From NCBI GenBank assembly GCA_013416455.1, contig JACCES010000008.1, positions 156,274-220,273 of the forward strand: a stretch of 64,000 nt of DNA. Reading direction: 5' to 3'. Both the position numbers and the translations under genes were made by a program. Each line of letters begins with the position of its first letter. Position 1 is the first letter of the stretch. The notes under the pieces are model-generated. The model was given only the letters and a program-made list of their open reading frames with translations. It had not been told where the DNA came from and ran no database searches. Of this stretch, positions 27,042 to 36,424 are shown in pieces. The stretch comes from Alcaligenaceae bacterium (lineage in GTDB: Bacteria; Pseudomonadota; Gammaproteobacteria; Burkholderiales; Burkholderiaceae_B).

Positions 27042-27735
27042 GTTCAGGAATGCCGGCCTGGATTACGGCGCGCGCCGGGTACTGCACGGCGTCGACCTCG
27101 AAGTCGCGCCGGGGGAACGCTGGGGCCTGCTGGGCAGCAGCGGGGCGGGCAAGAGCTCGCTGCTCAGGATGGCCGCCGGCATCACCGCGCCCACTTCGGG
27201 GCATTGCGTCAGCCGCTGCCGCCATCCCGTGCTGCTGTTTCAGGAGCCGCGCCTGCTGCCCTGGCGCCGGGTCAGAGAAAATATCGAAATACCCTTGCGC
27301 GCCGCGGGGCTGTCCCGCGACGAAGCCCGGGAGCGCTGCGACCGATGGCTCGGGAAAGTCGACCTCTCGGCGTCCGCGCAAGCCTGGCCCGGCGAACTGT
27401 CTGGCGGCATGGCGCAGCGGGCCGCCCTGGCCCGTTGCTTTGCGCTTGAGCCCGATCTGCTTCTGCTGGACGAGCCCTTCAGCGCGCTCGACCCGGCACT
27501 GCGCGCCAGCCTCTCGGAACTGTGCTCGGTCTATGTCAGGGAAACGGGCGCCGCCCTCATCTGCAGCAGCCACCATCCTCACGAACTCCTGCGGATGGTC
27601 GACCGCTGCCTGTTGATAGAGAACGGCCGGCTGCACCGCTACGACATCGATCCCGATTCTCCGGCGAACGCGCGCGGCCATATCGCCGAGCAGCTGCACA
27701 GCCGCCTGCTCGAACAGGAACCGGTCAGGCCTTGA
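27034..27735 (+). CDS. ABC transporter ATP-binding protein (NitT/TauT type)
   Basis: 233 aa. Walker A GSSGAGKSS, Q-loop LLFQEPRLLPW, signature LSGGMAQR and Walker B LLLLDEP with the following SALD are all present. The sequence is closest to the SsuB/TauB/NrtD class. The start overlaps the permease gene by 8 nt, so the three ABC genes are translationally coupled. Confidence 0.92.
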   Translation: MLEFRNAGLDYGARRVLHGVDLEVAPGERWGLLGSSGAGKSSLLRMAAGITAPTSGHCVSRCRHPVLLFQEPRLLPWRRVRENIEIPLRAAGLSRDEARERCDRWLGKVDLSASAQAWPGELSGGMAQRAALARCFALEPDLLLLDEPFSALDPALRASLSELCSVYVRETGAALICSSHHPHELLRMVDRCLLIENGRLHRYDIDPDSPANARGHIAEQLHSRLLEQEPVRP

Positions 27736-27784
27736 CCCACCCTTCCCTCCCGAATCCCCCTCCTTTTCATCGGAACCCTCAACC

Positions 27785-29902
27785 ATGTCCAGACATCCGC
27801 TACGCCTACTCCCTCTCGGCTTGTCGCTCGGCCTGGCCGCTACGCTGGCCGGCAAGCCGGCAGCCGCGCAGACGGCCGCCGTTCCCGTGCTGAGCCCGGT
27901 CACCATCACCGGGCAACTGGGCAGACGGGCCCTGGACCGCGGCCCCGCGCAGGAAAAGGCCGTTCTGGACCGCGTTCCCGGCGGCACCAACCTGATCGAA
28001 CCACAGCAGGAAATCAAGCTCATGACCCTGAACGACGCACTGGCGCACCAGCCCGGCATCGTCGTTCAGGAATTCTTCGGCGGAAACGACCAGCCCCGCC
28101 TGAACATCCGTGGCTCAGGCATACAGAGCAACCCGGTGAACCGGGGGGTCCTGCTGATGCAGGACGGCCTGCCGTTGAATGAAGCCGACGGCTCGTTCGT
28201 GATCGGCTTCCTGGAACCGCGCAACGCCTCGCTGATCAGCGTGCGTCGGGGCAGCAACGCGGGCTCGCCCGCCGCCACCACCCTGGGCGGCGAAATGGAC
28301 TTCCAGTCGCTTGTCGGCACCGATGGCGATATGGTTTCCGTCGAAGGCGGCAGCTTCGGCCGCCGCAGCATCTATCTGGGCAAGGGGCTGATCGGCCAGA
28401 CGATGGACGGGCGCATCGCCTTCAGCCACGACAGGGCCGACGGCTATCGCCATCATTCGGCCTCGGAACGCACGGCGCTTGCGGCCAACTTCGGCTACAG
28501 GAACGGCAGCTTCGAGAACCGCACTTATCTTTCCTATATCGACCTGGAATTCGAGATTCCCAACGTCATCCCGCGCGACCGGCTCTATTCCGATCCGCGC
28601 AGCGTGCTGGGCGATTACGATGAACCGCTCGACCGTGCCAACAACATCTATCTGCGCGACCCCAACCGGCATTCCAGACAGTTCCGGCTGGCCAACCGCA
28701 GCTACTGGGGCAGCGAGACATTGAACCAGACGGTCGGGGTCTACTGGCAGACCATCGACGACACCTTCACCAGCCCGCAGGTTTCCTATCCCACGCGCGG
28801 CAATACCTTCGGCGCGCAATGGCAGCTTGCCGGCAGGATGGATGCCCTGGAATACCGCCTGGCCCTGGACTGGAGCCACAGCGATATGGACCGCCGCCTG
28901 TATGCCGTCAGCCCTCAGGATGGCAGCCGAGCCCTGAAGTTCGGCGACTACGATCTGAAAGCCGAAAACCGCAATGCCATGCTGGGGCTCGTCTGGCACA
29001 TGGCGCCGCAGTGGCAGCTGGTCGGCGACCTGAAATTCACCCAGGCGATCCGTGATTCCCGTGATCGCGCATCCGGACAGAAACTGGATCAGGACTGGTC
29101 CTACATCAGCCCCAGGCTGGGCGTCGTCTGGCAGCCTTCCGACGCGCTTCGCCTGTACACCAATGTCAGCCGCAGCAACGAAGCCCCCACTTACTGGGAA
29201 ATCATCAACGGCGAAGTGCCTCAGCCCATGAATGTGAATTCCGCGGTCGCCGGCATGACCGAGCTCGACCTGCAGCGCGCCACCACCTTCGAGATCGGCG
29301 GCAACGGGCGCATCGGCTCGGGCCCGGCGGCGGTAAACTGGTCGCTGAGCCTGTACCGCAGCAATGTGCGCGATGAGCTCATGGCCGTCAGCAATGCGGC
29401 CGGCACCGCTTCGGGCACCTTCAATTACAGCGACCGCACCCGGCACCAGGGCATCGAGCTGGGCCTGAACGGCAGCCTGCCCGGCTGGAACGGCGGCGCC
29501 TTCGACTACCGCCTGGCCTATACCTTGAGCGATTTCCGCTTCATGGGCGGCGAATACGAAGGCAACCGCATTGCCGGCGTGCCGCGCCACCTGCTCAGCG
29601 CGGAACTGCTGTACCGCGTCGGCGGCTGGCGCTTCGGCCCGAATGTACGCTGGCTGGCCAGCGACACCCCCACCAACCATCAGAACGTGCCCGGCACCGA
29701 ACAGGATGCCTACGCCCTGCTGGGCTTCCGCATCGCCTACGAACACGACAAGCACTGGAGCGCCTTCCTGGCGGCCGACAACCTCACAGACAAGACTTAC
29801 GCAAGCAGCTACGTGATCCGCCAGACCGCCACCGCCGCCATGCCCACCTTCCTGTCGGGCAACGGGCGCAGCATCGTGGGAGGCCTGACCTATCGCTATT
29901 GA
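27785..29902 (+). CDS. TonB-dependent outer-membrane receptor
   Basis: 705 aa. It has a signal peptide (PAAAQ), a TonB-box-like VLSPVTITG, a plug domain (LNDALAHQPGIVVQEFFGG, LNIRGSGIQSNPVNRGVLLM) and a beta-barrel ending in the aromatic pattern GGLTYRY. The receptor resembles FecA/iron-complex types and lacks the motifs of OprC/NosA copper receptors. It lies 49 nt after the ABC ATPase gene, so it probably brings the same ligand across the outer membrane. The stop overlaps the convergent narL by 7 nt. Confidence 0.9.
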   Translation: MSRHPLRLLPLGLSLGLAATLAGKPAAAQTAAVPVLSPVTITGQLGRRALDRGPAQEKAVLDRVPGGTNLIEPQQEIKLMTLNDALAHQPGIVVQEFFGGNDQPRLNIRGSGIQSNPVNRGVLLMQDGLPLNEADGSFVIGFLEPRNASLISVRRGSNAGSPAATTLGGEMDFQSLVGTDGDMVSVEGGSFGRRSIYLGKGLIGQTMDGRIAFSHDRADGYRHHSASERTALAANFGYRNGSFENRTYLSYIDLEFEIPNVIPRDRLYSDPRSVLGDYDEPLDRANNIYLRDPNRHSRQFRLANRSYWGSETLNQTVGVYWQTIDDTFTSPQVSYPTRGNTFGAQWQLAGRMDALEYRLALDWSHSDMDRRLYAVSPQDGSRALKFGDYDLKAENRNAMLGLVWHMAPQWQLVGDLKFTQAIRDSRDRASGQKLDQDWSYISPRLGVVWQPSDALRLYTNVSRSNEAPTYWEIINGEVPQPMNVNSAVAGMTELDLQRATTFEIGGNGRIGSGPAAVNWSLSLYRSNVRDELMAVSNAAGTASGTFNYSDRTRHQGIELGLNGSLPGWNGGAFDYRLAYTLSDFRFMGGEYEGNRIAGVPRHLLSAELLYRVGGWRFGPNVRWLASDTPTNHQNVPGTEQDAYALLGFRIAYEHDKHWSAFLAADNLTDKTYASSYVIRQTATAAMPTFLSGNGRSIVGGLTYRY

Positions 29903-30549
29903 GGCCCCAGCCCGTGCTCGACGACGTATACGGCAATCTGCACCCGGCTGTTGAGATTCAGTTTCTTGAGCACGTTCTGGACATGTATCTTGACGGTGCT
30001 TTCGGAAACATCGAGTTCGCGGGCGATGGCCTTGTTGCTGGCGCCCCGCGCCAGCAACTGCGTGACCTGCATTTCGCGGGCCGTGAGCTTGCTGCGCTGG
30101 GCATCGGCGCCGCCCGCGGCGGGCGCCGGGTTGCGGAACTGTTCGACCAGCTTGGCCGTCATGCCCTGGTCGATGACGGGTTCGCCTTCCACCGCCCGCC
30201 GTATGCCCGCAACCAAGGCATCGGCGTCGATATTCTTCACCAGATAGCCCCGCGCGCCGCTGCGCAGCGCCTGCGCCAGTTCGTCCCCTTCTTCGGACAC
30301 GGTCAGGACGATCACCGCACAGTCGGGAAGATCCTGGGAAAGAATCTGCAGCACTTCCAGCCCGCTCAGCCCGGGCATGTTGAGATCGAGCAGAATGGCA
30401 TCGGGCCTGAGTTCCCTGGCGCGCTTGAGGCCTTCGATGCCGTCGGCGGCTTCGGCCACGACTTCGAAGTCGCTTTGCCGCTTGAGCAAAAGCCTTACGC
30501 CGGAGCGAAACAGCGTATGGTCGTCTATGAGCAGGATTCGAATCGTCAT
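29896..30549 (-). CDS. narL: nitrate/nitrite response regulator NarL
   Basis: 217 aa from ATG 30549. The receiver domain has the acidic pair D9-D10, phosphorylation site D55 (ILLDLNMPG) and a late lysine (YLVKN). The C-terminal LuxR-type helix-turn-helix contains LTAREMQVTQLLARGASNKAIA. It pairs with narX, 40 nt upstream in the same operon, and should activate the nar genes in response to nitrate. It converges with the TonB receptor gene. Confidence 0.93.
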   Translation of the reverse strand: MTIRILLIDDHTLFRSGVRLLLKRQSDFEVVAEAADGIEGLKRARELRPDAILLDLNMPGLSGLEVLQILSQDLPDCAVIVLTVSEEGDELAQALRSGARGYLVKNIDADALVAGIRRAVEGEPVIDQGMTAKLVEQFRNPAPAAGGADAQRSKLTAREMQVTQLLARGASNKAIARELDVSESTVKIHVQNVLKKLNLNSRVQIAVYVVEHGLGPQ

Positions 30550-30589
30550 GGTTTCGTGAACATGGTTTCGTGGAAATACCCTTGAATGA

Positions 30590-32524
30590 TCACGCCGCCA
30601 GCCTTTCGCTTGCCGGAAGCAGCAGTACGACACGGGCGCCCTCGCCGGGGGCGGATTCCAGCCGGATGATGGCGTTCATGCGCGCGGCGCGTTCCCGCAT
30701 GATGTCCAGGCCCACATGCACCTCAGTGCGTTCCGCCACTTCCTGCGGATCATATCCCCTGCCGTCGTCCACCACTTCCAGGGTGAAGTCCCGCGCGTTA
30801 TCGATGCGCACATGCACGCGCTTCGCTCCGGAATGCTTGCGTACATTTGACAACGCTTCCTGAAGAATGAACAGGACCTGCAGCTGCTGGCCCAGGGCCA
30901 GCGGCGCGCCCTGCGCGTGCTGTATTTCCAGTACGGTATCGCAACCGGTCTGGCGCCTGAAGCGATCGATGGTTTCCTCGACCGCCATGCGCAGGTCCCC
31001 CTGTTCGAGCTTGCTGCGGAAATTCGTCAGCAGTTCGCGCACGTCCTGGTAGCCCTCGGCCACCCCCGCGCGAAGCAGCGGCAGGATCTCCTCGATTTCA
31101 GCGGTGTCATTGCGCCGCACGGCGGCTTCCAGCAATTGCAGCTGCAGATTCAGGAAGTTCAGCCCCTGCGCCAGGCTGTCGTGCAGGCCCTGGGCGACCA
31201 GGCCGCGTTCCTGCACCACCGCCAGCTCCCGCGCCTGCGCGTCCAGCCGCCTGTTTTCAAAGGCCACGCCAAGCAGCTGGCCGAAGGATTCGAGCAACTG
31301 CCGGGCCGACGCGGGCAGGACCCGGTATTCATGGAAATGCAGGGAAAAGGAGCCCAGCACCGCATCGCGCGAAACGATGCGGAAAACGGCCACCCCGGAA
31401 AACCCATCGCGATGGCAGTTGAGTACGGGAGCCTTGCCCTTGCGGCGCATGTCGCGGATGACGAAGACCTTGTCACCCAGGGTGGCTTCGCCGCAGTAGC
31501 AGTCGTCCACCCGCATGCAGTGCTCGGAATCGGTCAGATCCCGCGACAGGCCTATCGACGCCACCAGGCTCAGGCGCTGGTGTTCCGGGTCGAGCGTGCG
31601 GATGCTGGCGCCGTCCGCCTCGAACTGCCGCAGCACGCGCTGCAGAAAGCCATCGCACATGGCTTCGATGTCGTTTGGCTGATTCAGGAAAGCGGCCATG
31701 CCGAACAGGGCCGTGATTTCCAGATTCTGCGCCGCCAGCTGGCGGGTCTTTTCTTCGACCCGTTGTTCGAGACTGCTGTAGAGGCTTTCCAGCTCGTCGG
31801 CCATGCGGTTGTAGCCGGCGGCCAGCACCCCGAACTCGTCGCGGCTTTCCACCGGCAGGCGCGTGCTGAATTCGCGCGCCGCCATGCGCTGCAAGCCGTC
31901 GCGCAGGCGCAATACCGGCGCGATGATCCACAAGTACAGCAGATAGATCATGGCCAGCGTGCCCATGACGGCAAGCGCCGCCAGCCCCCCCTGGGCCACG
32001 CGCAGCGCCGCCGTCTTGCCGGCGTTGTCGCTTTCTATCATGCTGACCAGCACGTCCGCCCGGCCGGCCAGTTCCGGCAGGCTGGCAAGATACGCCCGGC
32101 TGTCGCCGCTGAGCAGGGCCTGCCGGGCCCCGGGCCGCGCGATCTCGTGCCAGTACTGCGTCACGTCGGCCAGTTGCTCGCGGATGTATCGATTGTCCGG
32201 CAGCAGCAATGGCCGTTGCGCATTGCCCTTGGCCAGCCGGGCCAGGGTCTCGTCCACGACGTGAAGCTGTTCGAACACCCTGCCTTCACGATTGTCTTGC
32301 GGCACGAGCAGTTCGACCGCAATGCGATGGGCGCGCATGCGCAGGCTGCCCGTATCGTTGATGGCCGCCCCCGCGCCTTCCAGGCGCCAGGACAGCCACA
32401 GCGTGGTCGCGATCATGCCCAGCACCACGACCAGGGCCACCAGCGAACTGGCCACGATGCGCGTGGAAAGGCGGTGCCGCAATTCGGGGAGCTTGTCCTG
32501 GGTCGGGTCTGGGTTCGGATCCAT
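30590..32524 (-). CDS. narX: nitrate/nitrite sensor histidine kinase NarX
   Basis: 644 aa from ATG 32524. Two membrane helices (about 24-45 and 170-190) flank a periplasmic domain with the P-box INDTGSLRMRAHRIA that binds nitrate. HAMP, a cysteine-containing central module (CMRVDDCYCGEATLG) and a HisKA_3 segment (GLHDSLAQGLNFLNLQLQLL) follow. The ATPase domain (ALSNVRKHSGA, DDGRGYD) is at the C-terminus. It phosphorylates the adjacent NarL. Confidence 0.93.
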   Translation of the reverse strand: MDPNPDPTQDKLPELRHRLSTRIVASSLVALVVVLGMIATTLWLSWRLEGAGAAINDTGSLRMRAHRIAVELLVPQDNREGRVFEQLHVVDETLARLAKGNAQRPLLLPDNRYIREQLADVTQYWHEIARPGARQALLSGDSRAYLASLPELAGRADVLVSMIESDNAGKTAALRVAQGGLAALAVMGTLAMIYLLYLWIIAPVLRLRDGLQRMAAREFSTRLPVESRDEFGVLAAGYNRMADELESLYSSLEQRVEEKTRQLAAQNLEITALFGMAAFLNQPNDIEAMCDGFLQRVLRQFEADGASIRTLDPEHQRLSLVASIGLSRDLTDSEHCMRVDDCYCGEATLGDKVFVIRDMRRKGKAPVLNCHRDGFSGVAVFRIVSRDAVLGSFSLHFHEYRVLPASARQLLESFGQLLGVAFENRRLDAQARELAVVQERGLVAQGLHDSLAQGLNFLNLQLQLLEAAVRRNDTAEIEEILPLLRAGVAEGYQDVRELLTNFRSKLEQGDLRMAVEETIDRFRRQTGCDTVLEIQHAQGAPLALGQQLQVLFILQEALSNVRKHSGAKRVHVRIDNARDFTLEVVDDGRGYDPQEVAERTEVHVGLDIMRERAARMNAIIRLESAPGEGARVVLLLPASERLAA

Positions 32525-32624
32525 GGCGATTCCGCTTGGCCCATGCGGGCCCCACTCACAATATCGCCCTATTGTCCACCGATCGGCGCTCCAATGCCTT
32601 GATTCCAGCGGTATTTCCTGTGAT

Positions 32625-33287
32625 TCAGACCGGTGCCGCTTCATGTGCCGCGCAGAGTATCGGTATGAACGCGTCCGCATCCGGCGAATAGGCCCTCAGG
32701 CTGCCCACGACCAGATCGAAGTACCAGCCATGCAGGCTCAGGGAACCGTCTTCCAGCCTGGCCCGCACGCTTTCCATGCTGCGCAGGTTTTTCAGCGAGA
32801 TCAGGATGGAGGCCTGTTCACAGGCACGGTGCCGTTCATTCTCGCCCGCCTGCGGCAACTGGCGCATGACACGCTCGCGCGCGGGTTCCGCGATACTCAT
32901 CCAGTGGCTCACGAAATCCCCGGGCCTGCCGGCATCGGCCCGCCCGGCCATCAAAGCCTTGATGCCGCCGCACTGGGAATGCCCCAGCACGATGATGCTT
33001 TCCACCCGCAGGTCTTCCACGGCGAACTGGATGGCCGCCAGCACGCCTTGCGGCCCGATGTCGCGGTTCGGCGGCGGCACCAGATTCGCCATGTTGCGTA
33101 TCGTGAAAATATCACCGGGATCGCAGCCCAGCAACATTGCGGGATCCACGCGGGAATCGCAGCAGCCGATCACCAGGGTGCTGGGCCGCTGGCCTTCACA
33201 CAGGCCCCGGTACAGCTCGGGGGATTCCTCGAAATAGTGTTGCTGGAAACGGGCAAAGCCATCGATGAGGTTCTCGATCTTCTTCAT
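32625..33287 (-). CDS. can: beta-class carbonic anhydrase
   Basis: 220 aa from ATG 33287. Zinc ligands and catalytic residues are visible: C42, D44 and R46 (CCDSRVDP), and H103 and C106 (GHSQCGG). It interconverts carbon dioxide and bicarbonate. The start is 4 nt after the moaA stop, so it is co-transcribed as the last gene of the nar-ppi-moaA unit. A bicarbonate or pH role during anaerobic respiration is inferred. Confidence 0.93.
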   Translation of the reverse strand: MKKIENLIDGFARFQQHYFEESPELYRGLCEGQRPSTLVIGCCDSRVDPAMLLGCDPGDIFTIRNMANLVPPPNRDIGPQGVLAAIQFAVEDLRVESIIVLGHSQCGGIKALMAGRADAGRPGDFVSHWMSIAEPARERVMRQLPQAGENERHRACEQASILISLKNLRSMESVRARLEDGSLSLHGWYFDLVVGSLRAYSPDADAFIPILCAAHEAAPV

Positions 33288-33291
33288 GCGC

Positions 33292-34284
33292 TCACCCCCC
33301 CGTCTGCGACATGAGACGAACGATGCGCCTGGGCTCGGTATTGAATTCATGGCGCTCGGGCTTCGCGGCGATGCCGGCCAGGATGTGGCGGGTCAGGGCC
33401 TCGTCATCGGCGCCCTGGCGCATCAAGGCGCCCAATGGCACCCGGTTCTCATGCCCCAGGCACAGATAGAGCGTGCCGTCGGCCGTGATCCGGACCCGGT
33501 TGCAGCTTGCGCAGAAATGGCGGGACATGGGAGTGATCACCCCCAGCGCGGGCAGGCCGCCCGCCGACCAATAGCGGGCCGGGCCGCCGTCGCCGACATC
33601 CAGCGCGGGCACCAGGCCGAAGCGTTGAGCGATCCGCTCCCCCAGTTGCGTCAGGTTGGCGGGCTGGAAGCGCTGCCCGGCGCTGCCCATGGGCATGGTC
33701 TCGATCAGGCGCAGAATGAATCCGCTGGCCAGCGTATAACCCAGCAACCGGGCCAGATCCGCCTCGGGCGTGTCCGCATGGACCACGCAATTGAGCTTGA
33801 TGGGCGCGAAACCCACGCGGCGGGCTTCCGTCAGGCCGGCCAGCACGTCGTGCAGGCAGTCCCGGCCGGTGATTTCGCGGAAACGTCCGGCATCCAGGGA
33901 ATCGAGGCTGACATTGAGGCGCCGCACGCCGGCGGCCTTCAGGGAGGCGGCATGGCGCTCCAGCGTCGTGCCATTGGTGGAAACCGACAGATCCGTGATT
34001 TCGGGCAGGGATGTAATGCGCCCCGCCAGTTCGGCCAGGCCGCGGCGCATCAGCGGCTCGCCGCCCGTCAGGCGCACCTTGCCGACGCCCAGCCGGGCGA
34101 ACAGGCCGATCAATCGCGCCATCTCGCTGTGGGACAGCCAGTCGGCGGGTTCCTGGAACACCTTGAAATCCTTGGGCATGCAGTAATGACAACGCAGGTC
34201 GCAGCGGTCGGTGACCGACACCCGCAGATAATCCACACGGCGCCCGAAGCTGTCGATCAGGCCGGAAGAAAGCGATTCGTTCAT
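33292..34284 (-). CDS. moaA: GTP 3',8-cyclase MoaA (molybdenum cofactor biosynthesis)
   Basis: 330 aa radical-SAM enzyme, catalysing the first step of molybdopterin synthesis. The N-terminal cluster is C28, C32 and C35 (DRCDLRCHYC). A second cluster is in FCASCN and LYLCLG, and the C-terminus is of the family's near-GG type (SQTGG). It overlaps the peptidyl-prolyl isomerase gene by 4 nt. Its place in the operon makes sense because NarG needs molybdenum cofactor. Confidence 0.95.
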   Translation of the reverse strand: MNESLSSGLIDSFGRRVDYLRVSVTDRCDLRCHYCMPKDFKVFQEPADWLSHSEMARLIGLFARLGVGKVRLTGGEPLMRRGLAELAGRITSLPEITDLSVSTNGTTLERHAASLKAAGVRRLNVSLDSLDAGRFREITGRDCLHDVLAGLTEARRVGFAPIKLNCVVHADTPEADLARLLGYTLASGFILRLIETMPMGSAGQRFQPANLTQLGERIAQRFGLVPALDVGDGGPARYWSAGGLPALGVITPMSRHFCASCNRVRITADGTLYLCLGHENRVPLGALMRQGADDEALTRHILAGIAAKPERHEFNTEPRRIVRLMSQTGG

Positions 34285-35051
34285 GTGTGCAGCCCCACGC
34301 CCATCAGATGTTCAGAGTCGATTCCGCCGCTGAAATCGATGCCCTCTATCCTGGCCCGCGCCACCAGCACTTTGATGTACTGGCGCCAGGCCGTGTCGCG
34401 CCCCATGGCCTTCAGGACGCCGGCGATATCCTCGGCCACCGTCTCGTACGGCCGCGGACGCCCCGCCACGCTGCGCGTCACCCGCAGGATATGCAGGCCA
34501 TGCCGGCTATGGACCAGCTTGGGATGCACAGCCCCCGCCACGGCGGAAAAGACCGCGCGCTCGAATTCAGGTACCGTCGCGCCCCGGCTGATCTGGCCCA
34601 GATCGCCGCCCATGGCCGCGGATGGGCAATTGGAATACCGGCGCGCCAGTTCGGCGAACCGGTCGGGGGCCCGCAGCGCCTGTTCGAGGATGTCCTCGGC
34701 CCGCAGACGCAAGGCCGGCAGGTTCACCCCTGAAGTGACCTGGAACAGAATGTGGCTGGCCTCCACACAGGCTCCCGCCGTGAACCGCGCCGGGTTGGCG
34801 TCGTAGAAGCGGCGGCAGGCCGCATCGTCGGGCTCGGGGCTGGCGGCGTGCTCATTCAGCAGCCTGGACACCGCCTGCTCTTCGTCGCGGGTATCCACCC
34901 CAAGACGCCGCGCTTCATCCAGAAGCACGCGGCGCAGGATCCGTGTCGTCACCGCCGCTTGCAAAGGGTCGCCGCTGCCCTGATGGCAGGCCAGTTCGCG
35001 CTCGACCTCGTCATCGCACAGTTCCACGCCATTGACGGTAATGGGCATCAT
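34281..35051 (-). CDS. parvulin-type peptidyl-prolyl cis-trans isomerase of the nar operon
   Basis: 256 aa; ATG 35051 or, better spaced from CAGGAG, ATG 35048. An N-terminal helical part (LCDDEVERELACHQG) precedes the rotamase domain: ASHILFQVTSG near residue 98, LARRYSNCPSAAMGGDLGQI and HSRHGLHILRV. Parvulins of this type follow narGHJI in many beta- and gammaproteobacteria and presumably help fold or assemble nitrate reductase. No signal peptide is visible, so it is cytoplasmic. Confidence 0.88.
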   Translation of the reverse strand: MMPITVNGVELCDDEVERELACHQGSGDPLQAAVTTRILRRVLLDEARRLGVDTRDEEQAVSRLLNEHAASPEPDDAACRRFYDANPARFTAGACVEASHILFQVTSGVNLPALRLRAEDILEQALRAPDRFAELARRYSNCPSAAMGGDLGQISRGATVPEFERAVFSAVAGAVHPKLVHSRHGLHILRVTRSVAGRPRPYETVAEDIAGVLKAMGRDTAWRQYIKVLVARARIEGIDFSGGIDSEHLMGVGLHT

Positions 35052-35081
35052 GATCTCCTGGAAATGAAGGGTTCCCGACGC

Positions 35082-35765
35082 TCAGCGCGGACGCACCAGC
35101 TGCCACGCCCGGCCAAGGTAAGTAACGGAGGCAAAACCGCTCCAGACATGCACCAGGCGGGTGAACGGGAAGATCACGAACAAGGTCATCCCCATGAACA
35201 GATGGGCCTTGAACAGCCACGGCGCCTCGGCCACGAACTGCGCCGCGCCCGGCCGGAAGGTCACGATATGCTGTGCCCACTGCATCAGTTCGCCCATCAG
35301 GGCGCCATCGGTATGGCCGGCGGAAATCCATATCGTGGACAGCCCCAGCAGCAGCGTGACCAGCAGCCACACCAGCAGCAGCATGTCCCCCTTGCGGGTG
35401 GTGGCAACGATGCGCGGGTCGGACATCCGGCGATGCAGCAGTATCAGCAGACCGATCAGGCACAGCGCGCCCATGATGCCGCCGGCGGTCATGGCCACGA
35501 TCTGCTTGGCGCCCTGCGAAACGCCCAGCGCATGCCACACCACGGCGGGCGTGAGCAGGCCGGCGAGGTGGCCGAAGAAAAGCCCGAGGATGCCTACATG
35601 GAACAGCACGCTGCCCAGCCGGAGCTGGCCGCTGCGCAGCAGCTGGGAACTGTCCGTTTTCCAGGTGTACTGTTCGCGCTCGAACCGCAGCAGACTGCCC
35701 GCCAGGAAGATCGTCAGGGCAATGTAGGGATAAATACCGAATATGAATTGATTGAAGCCGCTCAT
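35082..35765 (-). CDS. narI: respiratory nitrate reductase gamma subunit NarI
   Basis: 227 aa with five membrane helices and the histidines that hold two b hemes (H56 and H66 in FHVGILGLFFGH, and a second pair near the C-terminus, KAHLF and RLVHVW). It oxidises quinol and passes electrons to NarH. Length matches the family. Confidence 0.96.
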   Translation of the reverse strand: MSGFNQFIFGIYPYIALTIFLAGSLLRFEREQYTWKTDSSQLLRSGQLRLGSVLFHVGILGLFFGHLAGLLTPAVVWHALGVSQGAKQIVAMTAGGIMGALCLIGLLILLHRRMSDPRIVATTRKGDMLLLVWLLVTLLLGLSTIWISAGHTDGALMGELMQWAQHIVTFRPGAAQFVAEAPWLFKAHLFMGMTLFVIFPFTRLVHVWSGFASVTYLGRAWQLVRPR

Positions 35766-35782
35766 GATGGTTTCTCCAGAAT

Positions 35783-36424
35783 TCAGCGGGGCACGACGCC
35801 GGGACGGGAACGCAACGGCCGGGTATCGCCCATGCGCGGACGCAATAGCGGTTCGACGCCATCCGGCCCGGGACCGAAGATTTCCATCGCCTCGTCCATA
35901 TCCCTGACGGGTGGCGGTTCGTGCTCGCGCGGGGTGACGGTGGCCAGGTCCCGCAGCACGACGAACACCGCCGCATAGGGACTGGCACCGCGCGCGAGCC
36001 GCGAGCCGATGGCTGCCAGCACGTGAATGGCGTCGTCCAGCAGCGCCTGCCCTTCAGCCTCGGGCAGCAGGCTCAGGAATTCGAGGAAAAGCGGGACGTG
36101 GTCGGGCAGCTCGGAAACCGCGGGCTCGAAGCCCACGCGCCGGTAGGTTTCCAGCAGGTCCACCATGGCCTGGCCCCGGTCGCGGCTTTCGCCATGCACG
36201 TGCTCGAACAGGTGCAGGGAATGCGAAGGGTTGCGGTCGAAGGTGGCGACGTAGTTCTCCTGCAGCTCGATCAGCGTGTGCGCGGACAGGAAGGCCAGCA
36301 GCGGTTCGAGCCGTTGCCGGGCCTGGGGGAAGGCGCCCAGCGCGTCATCGATCTCGGGCAGGGCCTCCAGCAGCTCATCCTGCGGATAGCTCAGCAGGGC
36401 GGAAAGAATGCGGTGGATCATCAT
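35783..36424 (-). CDS. narJ: nitrate reductase molybdenum-cofactor assembly chaperone NarJ
   Basis: 213 aa from ATG 36424, which overlaps the narH stop (ATGA). The TorD-like pattern LLSYPQDELLEALPEI, SLHLFEHVHGESRDRGQAMV and DHVPLFLEFLS is present. It binds apo-NarG and is needed for cofactor insertion and membrane attachment. Confidence 0.95.
   Translation of the reverse strand: MMIHRILSALLSYPQDELLEALPEIDDALGAFPQARQRLEPLLAFLSAHTLIELQENYVATFDRNPSHSLHLFEHVHGESRDRGQAMVDLLETYRRVGFEPAVSELPDHVPLFLEFLSLLPEAEGQALLDDAIHVLAAIGSRLARGASPYAAVFVVLRDLATVTPREHEPPPVRDMDEAMEIFGPGPDGVEPLLRPRMGDTRPLRSRPGVVPR

Noticed and set aside
28115..32602. Long frames antisense to the TonB receptor (28115-29755) and antisense to narX (30917-32602)
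   Set aside because: Same codon-bias artefact; sense genes are well supported.
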